From NCBI RefSeq assembly GCF_025639885.1, contig NZ_CP106737.1:178242-242241 (forward strand): a stretch of DNA of 64,000 nt, written 5' to 3'. Both the position numbers and the translations under genes were made by a program. This document shows, one piece after another, positions 44,141 to 52,625 of the stretch. The stretch is from Roseovarius pelagicus. Its GTDB lineage: Bacteria; Pseudomonadota; Alphaproteobacteria; Rhodobacterales; Rhodobacteraceae. The notes below the pieces were generated by a model that searched no databases, was not told where the DNA came from, and saw only the letters and a list, made by a program, of their open reading frames with translations. Numbering within the stretch: position 1 is the stretch's first letter; each line of letters opens with the position of its first letter.

Positions 44141-45482
44141 TGCGGTTTGCTCCTGTGATTTGTCGCGTTTCCTTGGTTTTTTCCGTGTCGTGAACCGCGG
44201 GCGAAATGCTTTCTCCGGCTGCTTCAGAGACTGTGGCCTTGTTCGAAGACCGACTTGCAACCAGCGCGAACAGCCCCAACGCTCCGAACGTTGTGCCTGC
44301 AAGGATTGGCAATCTGTAACTGCCGCCGAAATCATACAGCAGCCCCGTAATTGACGGCGCCGTAAGGCCAGCTAGCCCGTACCCCACATTTAGCCTTCCA
44401 AACAGAAAACCGGCATTCGCGCTGCCGTAGCGGTACGCCAAGAGAGTAACAAACATTGTCACCGTCGATCCGAAACCCACCCCCAGTACAAGGATTGCAA
44501 CAATCCAAACGCCAACCGGAAAACCGGCATTCAATGCCAGCAGGCCCAGAAGAAGAACACTCAAGCCAATCATGGGTGCCATTTTTGGGGAGCTGCGTTC
44601 TACGAAAACTCCGCCCAGCAGCGCGCCGACCAGGTAACCCGAGTTGAGCACAAAAGGTGCCAGTACCGAGAGATGGTCTGCGGCCCCGAGCTCGCGCAAG
44701 ATGGCAACGCCGTGGCTCATGACCATGAGCCCAATGTAGCAAAATGCAAAAAAAGCGATGCCAAAACCCAAGAATGGCTTGCCCATAGCTATGCGACTTC
44801 CAGCTGGGTCTTTCCAATTTTGGTCAATTCTGGCGTCTTCTGTGTTCGGCAACTTCCAAAGTAACGGGGATACGACGAGATAGATCAACGCGAGTATCCC
44901 AAACAGATTTGGAATCTGAGCTTGGGAAATCCCCGTGGTTACCGCGACCGCTGACAATGCCATTCCGCTTGCAGCGAAAGACGCCACCACTATGCCCACC
45001 GCTAAACCTTTGTTTTTCCGGCAGGCCGCCTGTGCATAGGCAATTGAAAGGCCGTAACCAATACCCGCCGCTGTGCCAAAGATGACGCCCGGACCCAGCA
45101 ACAAACTCATATATCCGGGAAGCAGGAAAAACAGAAAGTGGCCTGCCCCCGCGGCCATAACGACCAGTGGCGCCAGAACAGAAGGTGACATCCGTCGCGC
45201 TATTGGGTCGTGGACATAAACCCCCAAGGTAAAGCACGTCAGCCCTATCCCCGGCACGATGCTCAACGCAGAGCGGGGGAGATCCAGAAAACCTTCCAAC
45301 GGTGCAAGTAGAATGCCCCAGCCGTACATGACACCCATAAGAAAGTTGATGACAACACCGGATAGTAAAAGGGGATACCGGGTTCGCTTAGCCACGCGGA
45401 CCCTACATTGAGATGTCATTCTTTTCATTGCCAAATGCGGGAATGAGAGACCCGAGTGCCAACGGCTCTCGAACTCTGACAT
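44133..45482 (-). CDS. Major facilitator superfamily transporter (OFA/monocarboxylate-like)
   Basis: 449 residues with about 12 membrane segments, e.g. YPLLLSGVVINFLMGVMYGW and ALSIVPGIGLTCFTLGVYVH. The MYGWGILLAPLE start and the two 6-helix halves resemble oxalate/formate antiporter-type MFS proteins. It probably moves a small carboxylate across the inner membrane. The ATG is 4 bases after the D-2-hydroxyacid dehydrogenase stop, with AGGGA just upstream. A hydrophilic tail of about 35 residues ends the protein. Confidence 0.85.
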   Translation of the reverse strand: MSEFESRWHSGLSFPHLAMKRMTSQCRVRVAKRTRYPLLLSGVVINFLMGVMYGWGILLAPLEGFLDLPRSALSIVPGIGLTCFTLGVYVHDPIARRMSPSVLAPLVVMAAGAGHFLFFLLPGYMSLLLGPGVIFGTAAGIGYGLSIAYAQAACRKNKGLAVGIVVASFAASGMALSAVAVTTGISQAQIPNLFGILALIYLVVSPLLWKLPNTEDARIDQNWKDPAGSRIAMGKPFLGFGIAFFAFCYIGLMVMSHGVAILRELGAADHLSVLAPFVLNSGYLVGALLGGVFVERSSPKMAPMIGLSVLLLGLLALNAGFPVGVWIVAILVLGVGFGSTVTMFVTLLAYRYGSANAGFLFGRLNVGYGLAGLTAPSITGLLYDFGGSYRLPILAGTTFGALGLFALVASRSSNKATVSEAAGESISPAVHDTEKTKETRQITGANRNE

Positions 45483-45486
45483 TTCC

Positions 45487-46479
45487 CTAATATTGCTGGT
45501 CCAGGTCGACCGTGTTTTTCAATTCCCGGCCGTCAATGAACCGGCCGAGATTTTCGAACAAGAGGTCCAGACTTCGATCTGCGTGATGATCGGGATCATT
45601 CGACGATGAATGTGGCGTGATGATCAGATTTGGTGTTTGCCACAAAGGTGATGTTTCAGGCAGGGGTTCCTGATCAAAGACATCGACAACCGCACTGATC
45701 TTTCCCGCCTCCAAAACCCGCTGCAAGGCCGCGTAGTCAACCAGATCCGCGCGGCTGTAATTCACGAAACCTGCCCCGGTTTTCATCAGGTCAAAGGCGT
45801 CTTGGCCAAATACACGTTCAGTTGACGGGGTGTGGGGGGCAGTAACAACAATGAAGTCTGCCAATGGCAGCAATTTGGCAAGATCCTGTGGTTGGTACAT
45901 GTCATCCACATATTCATGATCCTTACCCGTTCTTCGAATACCGATCACGCGAAGTCCGAAACTTCTGGCAATTCTGGCAACGTCCCCCCCCACGTGACCG
46001 ACGCCATAAATCAAGACCGTTTTGCCTCGAATCCGGCTACTGTGAAGCTTTTCCCATTTTGCCTTGCGCTGGTTAGTCATCATCTCCGGCAAACGGTTGT
46101 TGAGCCCAAGCATGCCCATAAAGACATACTCGCTTGCGCGCTCACCATGAACGCCACGGCTGTTCGTGAGGCAAACATCCTTTGGCACCCAAGTCAGGGG
46201 CAACAGATGGTTCACACCCGCTCCCTGCAAGTGAATCCACCGCAGTGACGGGGCCAACTCGGTTACATTTTCACGCTCAAAATCCCAGCAAAACAACGCA
46301 TCCGCGGTGGACATGGCGTCCCTGAAGCCCTTGCCGTCCGTTCCCATCGTGATCTTGACTTTGTTGGCGATGTCGGGATGACGCTCCAAAGCACGGTCTA
46401 GACGCTCTTGAGTGGTTTCCAATATGTCACCCAGTTTCGAACAGTTTTCGATGTGCAAGTGCACCATTTTCTCATCCAT
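45487..46479 (-). CDS. D-2-hydroxyacid dehydrogenase, NAD-dependent
   Basis: The start is uncertain: ATG 46479 (MDEKMVHLHIENC) is used; a TTG at 46539 overlapping the upstream stop and an ATG at 46467 are alternatives. About 330 residues. The NAD motif is VLIYGVGHVGGDVARIA, and the catalytic triad Arg (NYSRADLVD), Glu (FDQEPLPETSPLW) and His (ITPHSSS) is complete. The family reduces 2-oxoacids to D-2-hydroxyacids. It lies within the operon after a phosphotriesterase-like gene. Confidence 0.87.
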   Translation of the reverse strand: MDEKMVHLHIENCSKLGDILETTQERLDRALERHPDIANKVKITMGTDGKGFRDAMSTADALFCWDFERENVTELAPSLRWIHLQGAGVNHLLPLTWVPKDVCLTNSRGVHGERASEYVFMGMLGLNNRLPEMMTNQRKAKWEKLHSSRIRGKTVLIYGVGHVGGDVARIARSFGLRVIGIRRTGKDHEYVDDMYQPQDLAKLLPLADFIVVTAPHTPSTERVFGQDAFDLMKTGAGFVNYSRADLVDYAALQRVLEAGKISAVVDVFDQEPLPETSPLWQTPNLIITPHSSSNDPDHHADRSLDLLFENLGRFIDGRELKNTVDLDQQY

Positions 46480-46535
46480 TGTGATTAGGTTTTCCGGGAA
46501 AGCACGAGTGCGGGACACCGGCTGACCCGCGACAC

Positions 46536-47591
46536 TCAAGCGAAGCTGAACACGGTGGCCGGATTATCGACGAACACTGTCGCAACCTGTTCTTCGGACA
46601 GCCCGCGTTTGCGCAACCGTGGTATGATATTTGTGATCAGATGGTCATACCCCGGACCGCCATAGGCGTGTAATCTGTGTTTGGTTGCAATGTCATGGGA
46701 TAACAGAATCTGACGCTCGTAACCCTGTTCGAAATGCCAGAGAACAGCATCCATTCTTTGCGCATCCGACGGCATATCCACCTTTGGGTTCGGCGGATAG
46801 TACGAGCTTTCGTTGCCATACAGGTCATATTCAAGATAGACGCCCGTATCCGCCAGATCCTTGAGCCAAGCACGATCAAGGCAGGTCCGGTCGATGTGGC
46901 AGATGATCGTGCGTGACAGATCACCACCAGCCTTGTCGACTATCTCGGCGATTTCGATAGGCGATTCCGGTTCACGGCCCGGATGAACCATCAAGGCGGC
47001 ACCGGTCTCTTTTTGGGCCTGTGTTGCGGCTCTTAAACTCTTCTTTTCATTGTCCCACCACGGATATGTGCATCCGATCTCACCGATAAGCCCGGCGCGG
47101 ATTCCCGTATCCCCAACACCTTCCTCGATATCCCTGATAATTTCTCTGGTCACGTCATCTTCGCTGAGATCGTTCAGGGTATCAGGGTGCGTGGGGCCGA
47201 TGTAGTAACCGGACCCCATGATTACGTGTGTGTTTGTGAGTCGGGAAACACGCGCAAGCCCTACTGGATCGCGTGCCAGACCGATATTCGTAGGGTCAAC
47301 GATCGTTCGGCCGCCTGCGGCCACGAAATGACCCAGTTCAGACACGGCAACCTCTTCATCCTTGAGTTCGACATTGTGCCAGTTGGAGGTCCAATGGTAG
47401 CCAACCCAATCGCGGTTCTCGAGCGATATTTTTTCGTGCGCCTTCTGACGCTGGCTGATCTCAGTCGGTTCCACGAACATGAACGTTCCGTCAATATAGA
47501 TATGTTCATGGGCAAGCGTAACTCCGAGGTCGTTGCCATCCACCAGTCCCAAAACTGTCTGGGTGAGGCCACGTCGATTTTCATTAGACAT
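46536..47591 (-). CDS. Phosphotriesterase family metal-dependent hydrolase (lactonase-like)
   Basis: 351 residues. The binuclear metal site is visible as AHEHIYID (His-x-His), GEIGCTYPWW (Glu in place of the carboxylated Lys, as in the PHP/lactonase branch), MVHPG, CHIDRTC and LLSHDIATK. Family members with this pattern hydrolyse lactones or esters rather than organophosphates. It follows the binding-protein gene after a 9-bp hairpin. A lactone or ester opening step before the hydroxyacid dehydrogenase is a reasonable guess. Confidence 0.85.
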   Translation of the reverse strand: MSNENRRGLTQTVLGLVDGNDLGVTLAHEHIYIDGTFMFVEPTEISQRQKAHEKISLENRDWVGYHWTSNWHNVELKDEEVAVSELGHFVAAGGRTIVDPTNIGLARDPVGLARVSRLTNTHVIMGSGYYIGPTHPDTLNDLSEDDVTREIIRDIEEGVGDTGIRAGLIGEIGCTYPWWDNEKKSLRAATQAQKETGAALMVHPGREPESPIEIAEIVDKAGGDLSRTIICHIDRTCLDRAWLKDLADTGVYLEYDLYGNESSYYPPNPKVDMPSDAQRMDAVLWHFEQGYERQILLSHDIATKHRLHAYGGPGYDHLITNIIPRLRKRGLSEEQVATVFVDNPATVFSFA

Positions 47592-47623
47592 TTGACTTAT
47601 TCCGATTGTTTGGAAACTTGAGG

Positions 47624-47653
47624 GTTGGCACCCAAGTGGAACCCGGTGCCAAC
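47624..47653 (-). terminator. Hairpin after the second family-5 binding-protein gene
   Basis: GTTGGCACC (47624-47632) and GGTGCCAAC (47645-47653) form a perfect 9-bp stem with a 12-base loop, 25 bases after the binding-protein stop. There is no T run in the reading direction, so partial attenuation or mRNA protection is likelier than full termination. Confidence 0.6.
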
Positions 47654-47678
47654 TTAACGGATTTGACGTTTGATACTC

Positions 47679-49289
47679 TTACCCGTCGAACCACCAGCGC
47701 TGCGCAGCGCGACCACCATCCAGCATCCAGGCGGCCGACAATTCACCACTGTGCCTGACGTTGCTGCGACGTCCATAAACGTAGTTCGGAAAATAGGGGA
47801 TCACAGTGCCGCCATCGTCTCGGGCGATCATACCCATCTCACGATACATTTCCGCGCGTTTTACATCGTCCAACTGGGATTTGGCTTCAGTAAGGATTTC
47901 GTTGAACCTGGGGTTTTTCCAACGGGCTTCGTTCCAGGATGAATCATCTTTATACGTCGAGGTGTAGATCAGATCCGGTGTTGGGCGTGGCCCCCAAGAA
48001 GACAAGCACCAAGGCTTTTTGAGCCAAACGTTTGACCAGTAACCATCGTTGGGCTCGCGAACTACATTTATGTTGATACCTGCCGCTTTGGCCTGTTCAG
48101 CATATAGAACGCACAGGTCAACTGCGCCGTTTGTGACGGAATCCGAAACGTGAAGCTTGACGGATAAACCTTCAGCATCAGCCTTCTTCAAGAAAAACCT
48201 TGCCTGGTCTGGATCGTACTCGCGTTGTGGAATATCCGACGGAAAATATGCCATCGCTGACGAGTGATGAAAATCATTGCCTAACGTAGCCGCACCATAT
48301 GTGACCTTCTCGATCATTTCCTTGCGATTTATTGCCAATTTCAATGCCATTCGCACGTCAACATTGTCGAAGGGCGTCCTGTCACAATGCATCGGCACGG
48401 TAACCGCCGAAGCCGATGGGACGTTATCAATTTCGACGTTGGTATTGCGTGCCAACAGAGAAAGTGTTTTGTTCTCCAGCTGCGAAACTGCATCAACATC
48501 ACCGGACAGAAGGGCGGTCTGCCGCGCATTTGGATCGTTTAGGACGATGAATTGAACCTCATCGAAATACGCTCCCGCGCCATGCCACTCTTCATGGCGA
48601 ACCAGACGAGACCCCACGCCAAATTGGTGCTCAACCAGCTTGTAGGGACCGGTGCCATCCCCTGATTGCCAATCCGCTGTTCCATCCGGATTTGCAGGAA
48701 GAATAGCCAAATGATAGTCCTGCATCATCCACGGCAGATCAGCATTCGGCGAATCCATCTTCAGCGTTACCGAATGATCTCCATTGTCGACAATATCTAC
48801 AACGTTTGCCAAAAGCGCTTTGGCGCCCGATGTTGATGTCTCGCGGCGATGATGGTTCAATGACGCAAGCACATCACCAGCGTTCATTTTTCTGCCGGAA
48901 TGGAATGTAACATTAGGGTTGAGTTTGAACGTCCACTCTTTCGCGTCGGGAGTTGCGAACCATTCAGTTGCTACATCGGGCCCAAGCGACTGATCAGTGT
49001 TGACCATCGTCAAATAGGAGCGGTGAGTATGCCCCAACATGATGGTGTGGTATCCGACATATGTTCCGGGGTCGTGACTGTCAGTGGAACTACCATCGTG
49101 TTGGCCTATGCGAAGTATACCGCCACGTTTTGGCGCGGCTTTGGCGGTCGTTCCCCATAAGCCGGTTGCTGTTGACATAGTCATACCCGCAGCCAGCGAA
49201 TAGTTTATGAAAGACCGGCGCGAGATCTTACCCTCGCGGGTTGCTGCAGCTAAACGGTCTGGCAATATTTTATCATCTATCCTTGTCAT
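47679..49289 (-). CDS. ABC substrate-binding protein, family 5, Tat-exported; no cognate permease nearby
   Basis: 536 residues with a twin-arginine signal (ISRRSFINYSLAAGMTMSTATGLWG) and the family-5 fold (GILRIGQHDGSSTDSHDPG, DVATEWFATPDAKEWTF). It is a close paralogue of 8967-10580 along its whole length, sharing LNDPNARQTALLS and REPNDGYWS-type blocks. The operon holds no permease or ATPase, so it may use the importer encoded at 4909-8631. It lies between RidA and the phosphotriesterase-like gene. Confidence 0.93.
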   Translation of the reverse strand: MTRIDDKILPDRLAAATREGKISRRSFINYSLAAGMTMSTATGLWGTTAKAAPKRGGILRIGQHDGSSTDSHDPGTYVGYHTIMLGHTHRSYLTMVNTDQSLGPDVATEWFATPDAKEWTFKLNPNVTFHSGRKMNAGDVLASLNHHRRETSTSGAKALLANVVDIVDNGDHSVTLKMDSPNADLPWMMQDYHLAILPANPDGTADWQSGDGTGPYKLVEHQFGVGSRLVRHEEWHGAGAYFDEVQFIVLNDPNARQTALLSGDVDAVSQLENKTLSLLARNTNVEIDNVPSASAVTVPMHCDRTPFDNVDVRMALKLAINRKEMIEKVTYGAATLGNDFHHSSAMAYFPSDIPQREYDPDQARFFLKKADAEGLSVKLHVSDSVTNGAVDLCVLYAEQAKAAGININVVREPNDGYWSNVWLKKPWCLSSWGPRPTPDLIYTSTYKDDSSWNEARWKNPRFNEILTEAKSQLDDVKRAEMYREMGMIARDDGGTVIPYFPNYVYGRRSNVRHSGELSAAWMLDGGRAAQRWWFDG

Positions 49290-49536
49290 GGTACCTCTCC
49301 ACTTTTACTACGCTGTTGGACTTTTGTAATTTATCGTTTGGCTTCACATTTCTCGGAGATTTGAGCCGTCAGTGAAGCAACTCTCTCATCGCGAATGCGT
49401 GATGTCAGCCAGCTTCCTTTCTTTTGATTTAGTCGCGTTTTCCTCTTCTGTTTTGACAGCCATTTGCGAATTTTTTCTTCATATCGATGGCGATCCCATG
49501 GTTGCTAATCGGGCGCTATTTTTTTGCTCGGAAAAA

Positions 49537-49953
49537 TCAGCGCCCGCCACATTCAGAGCAATTTTTAGAAATGTGGGCTATTGCGCTGATTTCGGCCAAG
49601 ACCGTTTCAAAGGCGAAATCTACACCACCCACAACAGTCGCACCGGGCCCGGGATCACTGAAAAACTCAGACCGAGCGACGATCGCGGCTTCCCGGTAGC
49701 GAATGTCATTCAAGAAAATGTTGAGTGAAACAACGTCATCAAGTGTCCCGCCCGCTTCGGCGACATAGGCCTCAATGTTGCGAAAACATTGTCTGCACTG
49801 TTCAAGTGGATCGCCCGCGCCTACCAACTCACCGTTTGAGAAAGCAATCTGGCCCGAAATATAGAGTTGCTCACCGACTTTAAGACATTGAGAGCCTACA
49901 CGCCCATCTTCGGGCTCGCTCACGCTAGCGATGGAGATACGTTGCCGAGTCAT
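49537..49953 (-). CDS. RidA family (YjgF/UK114) enamine/imine deaminase-like protein
   Basis: 138 residues with the RidA pattern: LYISGQIAF near residue 32, QCRQCFRNIEAYVAEAGGTLDDVVSLNIFL, and a late Arg/Glu region. RidA proteins hydrolyse reactive enamines and imines from PLP or oxidase chemistry. The usual C-terminal motif (R-x-x-VEI-x-A) is here VLAEISAIA without the preceding usual Arg, so it belongs to a divergent subgroup. Its ATG overlaps the Rieske stop by 4 bases, suggesting it clears an imine from the demethylation step. Confidence 0.88.
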   Translation of the reverse strand: MTRQRISIASVSEPEDGRVGSQCLKVGEQLYISGQIAFSNGELVGAGDPLEQCRQCFRNIEAYVAEAGGTLDDVVSLNIFLNDIRYREAAIVARSEFFSDPGPGATVVGGVDFAFETVLAEISAIAHISKNCSECGGR

Positions 49954-51167
49954 GATTGGAACTCCATTTTCTCAGAGATATTTCGCTCATCCGCAGATGC
50001 CGGCTTATCCTCATCGCCCAAAACATGGTCCACGACGTAGGATGCGAACTCGTGAACTGTTTTTTCTTCGGTGGGACAGAATCTACCGCGCTCCGCCATT
50101 CTGCCGCCGATGCCACGCTGGACCAGCTCACAGATTCCCTTGTCTTCTGCGATGAACAATTCCATTGGCGGGTAATATTTCTCCTCCGCGTCCCTTTCGA
50201 AGTTTTCCAGTTCGATGGTGCTTTCGGGGAAACAGCACCACGTCACGATCCGGGTCCATTCTGGCCCTTCTGGAAAATACTGGTGAAACGTAATGCGATC
50301 TGGCGGGAGGTTCAGCAGAAGATGCGGATAATGCACTACGAAATGTGTGCACGCTGCGTCTTGTTCGGAAAGACCTTCGACAAATGGAAGAGTCGCGTCA
50401 CGGGGAACATATAGTCCATTTTCATTGTCGCTGGTGTTGATCTCGTAAACGCTCGGCACACCCTCCGCGAGGAATTTTTTGACTTTAGCGCCGGGATAAT
50501 AGGTATCCAAAGATTCGCGATGAACAGTTCGGACGTGATACCCTTCGCGAGAATTCTCCACCCAAACCTTCCAGTTGGCCTTGAAGGTGTTTTCCCACTT
50601 CTGGGTCACCTTCATGTTTTCCATCTTGTAGCTTTCGAACCGCTTCGGCAGACCTCCAAGGCTCTCCAGCAACGGCTTGGCGTCCTTGTCAAAATTGATG
50701 AACACAAAGCCGGCCCAGGTTTCGGCACGAATGCTTGGAAGGCTGTGTTCCGATTTGTCGAAGTCTTTGGCATCTTCCATTGAAGGGGCTGCTTTCAACT
50801 CACCCGTCAGTGAATAACTCCAAGCATGATACGGGCAGACCAACAGGCGACAGTTCCCTTTACCCGAAACCAGTTCGGAACCTCGATGCCGGCAAGATGC
50901 TGATAGTGCGCGAATCGTTCCGGTCTGATCCCGCAGAATGATCAGTGGCTCGCCAATAATGTCCAGACGGACATAATCGCCCGGGTTGGGAATCTCTTCT
51001 TCACGTGTGGCCACAAGCCATGACTTCATGAAGATTGTTTCAATTTCCTTATCGTACCATTCCTGTGACTTGTACACTTCGGGCGGCAACGTCGTTGCCT
51101 GGTCGATTGGTCCCTTCGTGTCCTTGTATGTGGCTTTCGACCAGATCGAATTACCTTCTATCGTCAT
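49950..51167 (-). CDS. Rieske non-haem iron oxygenase, alpha subunit (operon leader)
   Basis: The start is at 51167 (MTIEGNSIWS), with AAGAGG upstream; 405 residues. The Rieske site is Cys92-x-His94 / Cys111-x2-His114, and the iron site is ENSREGYHVRTVH (His211, His216). It is more divergent than the oxygenases at 17209 and 22088 but in the same N-demethylase-like group. It heads a seven-gene operon and is divergent from a LysR gene. No reductase is present. Confidence 0.9.
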   Translation of the reverse strand: MTIEGNSIWSKATYKDTKGPIDQATTLPPEVYKSQEWYDKEIETIFMKSWLVATREEEIPNPGDYVRLDIIGEPLIILRDQTGTIRALSASCRHRGSELVSGKGNCRLLVCPYHAWSYSLTGELKAAPSMEDAKDFDKSEHSLPSIRAETWAGFVFINFDKDAKPLLESLGGLPKRFESYKMENMKVTQKWENTFKANWKVWVENSREGYHVRTVHRESLDTYYPGAKVKKFLAEGVPSVYEINTSDNENGLYVPRDATLPFVEGLSEQDAACTHFVVHYPHLLLNLPPDRITFHQYFPEGPEWTRIVTWCCFPESTIELENFERDAEEKYYPPMELFIAEDKGICELVQRGIGGRMAERGRFCPTEEKTVHEFASYVVDHVLGDEDKPASADERNISEKMEFQS

Positions 51168-51342
51168 TTCAAACCTCTTGAGTTGGCCGCAGATACACGC
51201 CGTGAGAAAGCAAGCGCCGCTGGTTACGATGCTCGATTCTTCGGATGGTGCTCGGAAGCGTGGTTGGTACAAAACGTCGCAGTTTCAGATGGACCTTCCC
51301 GAAAGTTCGCCTTGACGACAAGCAGATAGATCTGACACGATA

Positions 51343-51359
51343 TGTTGAATAATTCGACA
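51343..51359. promoter_or_regulatory. LysR-type inverted repeat TGTTGAATAATTCGACA
   Basis: Arms TGTTGAAT/ATTCGACA pair with a single mismatch around a central A. It ends 13 bases before the LysR start at 51373 and lies 176 bases upstream of the Rieske gene. Its position fits autoregulation of LysR with a long-range effect on the divergent operon. Confidence 0.5.
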
Positions 51360-51372
51360 CGTTGGATTGCCT

Positions 51373-52290
51373 ATGCGAAAATTTGGAGTTCAATTGAATG
51401 CATTACGTGCGTTTGAAGCGGCAGCACGATTATCAAGTTTCAGTCGGGCTGCTGAAGAATTATGCGTCTCACACTCAACAATAAGCCATCACATTCTGGG
51501 TCTCGAAGAGAGCCTTGGCACAAAGCTATTCGAACGGAAAAACCGACGGGTTTTCTTAACCACCTCCGGAGAAAAATTATTCCCAACGCTCAAGACGTCC
51601 TTTGACGAAATAGCGCTGGCACTCGATGATGCGCGGTCGGATGTTCCTCAAAAAGTGTTAAATGTCACGGTCACACCCTCTTTTGCGAACAAATGGCTGG
51701 TTCCGCGACTTTGGAATTTTCAAAATCAACATCCGGATGTTGAGATTCGTATTAGCTCATCTCTTAAAAAAGCTGATTTCAGACGAGATGGTTTCCATGT
51801 TGGTATTCGCGCAGGTTTCGGGAATTGGCCAAAATTATCCTCTGAACTTCTTATGCCCATCCACATGTCACCAGTGTGCAGCCCAAAATTGCTGGAAAGA
51901 AGGGAAGCGCTAAATTGTCCGAAAGAACTGCTCGATTTCAAGCTACTTCATGCGGATGTGAGTTACGGAGTCGGGATCAAATCTGAGTGGCAAGAATGGT
52001 TCTCCGCTATGGGGTTGCCTCACATAAATTGCAGTGGTGGACTCTCCTTCCAGGATCCCGGACTGGCTATTCAGGCTGCTATTAATGGACTTGGCATAGC
52101 CATCGGATATGTCGAATTGGCTGAAGACGACATTGCATCGGGTCGATTGGTTCGTCCATTCGCAGCAGATGTTGAACACCCATGGTCTTATTATATTGTA
52201 ACTCCCGTCGATGACGCCGCATCTCCTCAGTCCTTTTCGTTTTGCGAGTGGGTTCGAACGCAGGTTGCATTCGCACAAACCCATAGGTAG
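51373..52290 (+). CDS. LysR family transcriptional regulator
   Basis: 305 residues from ATG 51373. The HTH is LNALRAFEAAARLSSFSRAAEELCVSHSTISHHILGLEESLG; the effector domain ends AIAIGYVELAEDDIASGRLVRPF, close to the GcvA type. It is divergent from the Rieske-RidA-SBP operon and its probable activator. The final codons run into the putative end of an old IS6-family element (from 52286), so its last two residues and stop may come from the insertion. Confidence 0.9.
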   Translation: MRKFGVQLNALRAFEAAARLSSFSRAAEELCVSHSTISHHILGLEESLGTKLFERKNRRVFLTTSGEKLFPTLKTSFDEIALALDDARSDVPQKVLNVTVTPSFANKWLVPRLWNFQNQHPDVEIRISSSLKKADFRRDGFHVGIRAGFGNWPKLSSELLMPIHMSPVCSPKLLERREALNCPKELLDFKLLHADVSYGVGIKSEWQEWFSAMGLPHINCSGGLSFQDPGLAIQAAINGLGIAIGYVELAEDDIASGRLVRPFAADVEHPWSYYIVTPVDDAASPQSFSFCEWVRTQVAFAQTHR

Positions 52291-52625
52291 TGTCGCAAAC
52301 TTTTCTGTTTCCGGGTGGCAGCGGATATGTCAGCGTTGTCAATTGGTTGTTGATGAGTTTGTGGCGTGATCGATTTCAAGGGCGTGCACTATCCGAAGTC
52401 TGAGATCCTGCATGCGGTGTTCTTCTATCTCCGCTATGCCGCCTCTTATCGGGATCTTGAGGAGATCCTGGGCGAGCCTGGCGTCACGGTTGACCACGCC
52501 ACCCTGAACCGCAGGGTGGTGAAGTTTGCACTGCAGATTGCCGACAGTGCTCAAGCCAGGAAATGGCCGACGGTCACATCATGGCGGATGGATGAAACGT
52601 ACATCAAGGTGAAAGGCCGCTGGAT
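52286..52625 (+). mobile_element. Truncated older IS6-family element
   Basis: GGTAGTGTCGCAAA at 52286 resembles the terminal repeat of the IS6/IS240 group (GGnnCTGTTGCAAA). A transposase N-terminus follows from 52366 and is cut at 52625 by the 810-bp IS6 copy. The missing 3' part should lie beyond the other end of that inserted copy. Confidence 0.7.
52366..52625 (+). pseudogene. IS6-family transposase, N-terminal fragment
   Basis: GTG 52366 starts IDFKGVHYPKSEILHAVFFYLRYAASYRDLEEILGE, the typical N-terminus of IS6/IS26-group transposases. It reaches WRMDETYIKVKGRWM, the first catalytic Asp region, where the 810-bp element interrupts it. It differs from the transposase of that element, so it belongs to another IS6 subgroup. 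It is inactive. Confidence 0.85.

Noticed and set aside
4073..52625. A second inversion between the two IS6 copies
   Set aside because: The outer flank of copy 1 (GTCTGACA) and the inner flank of copy 2 (CGCTGGAT) do not match in either orientation, so the signature seen for IS66 is absent.
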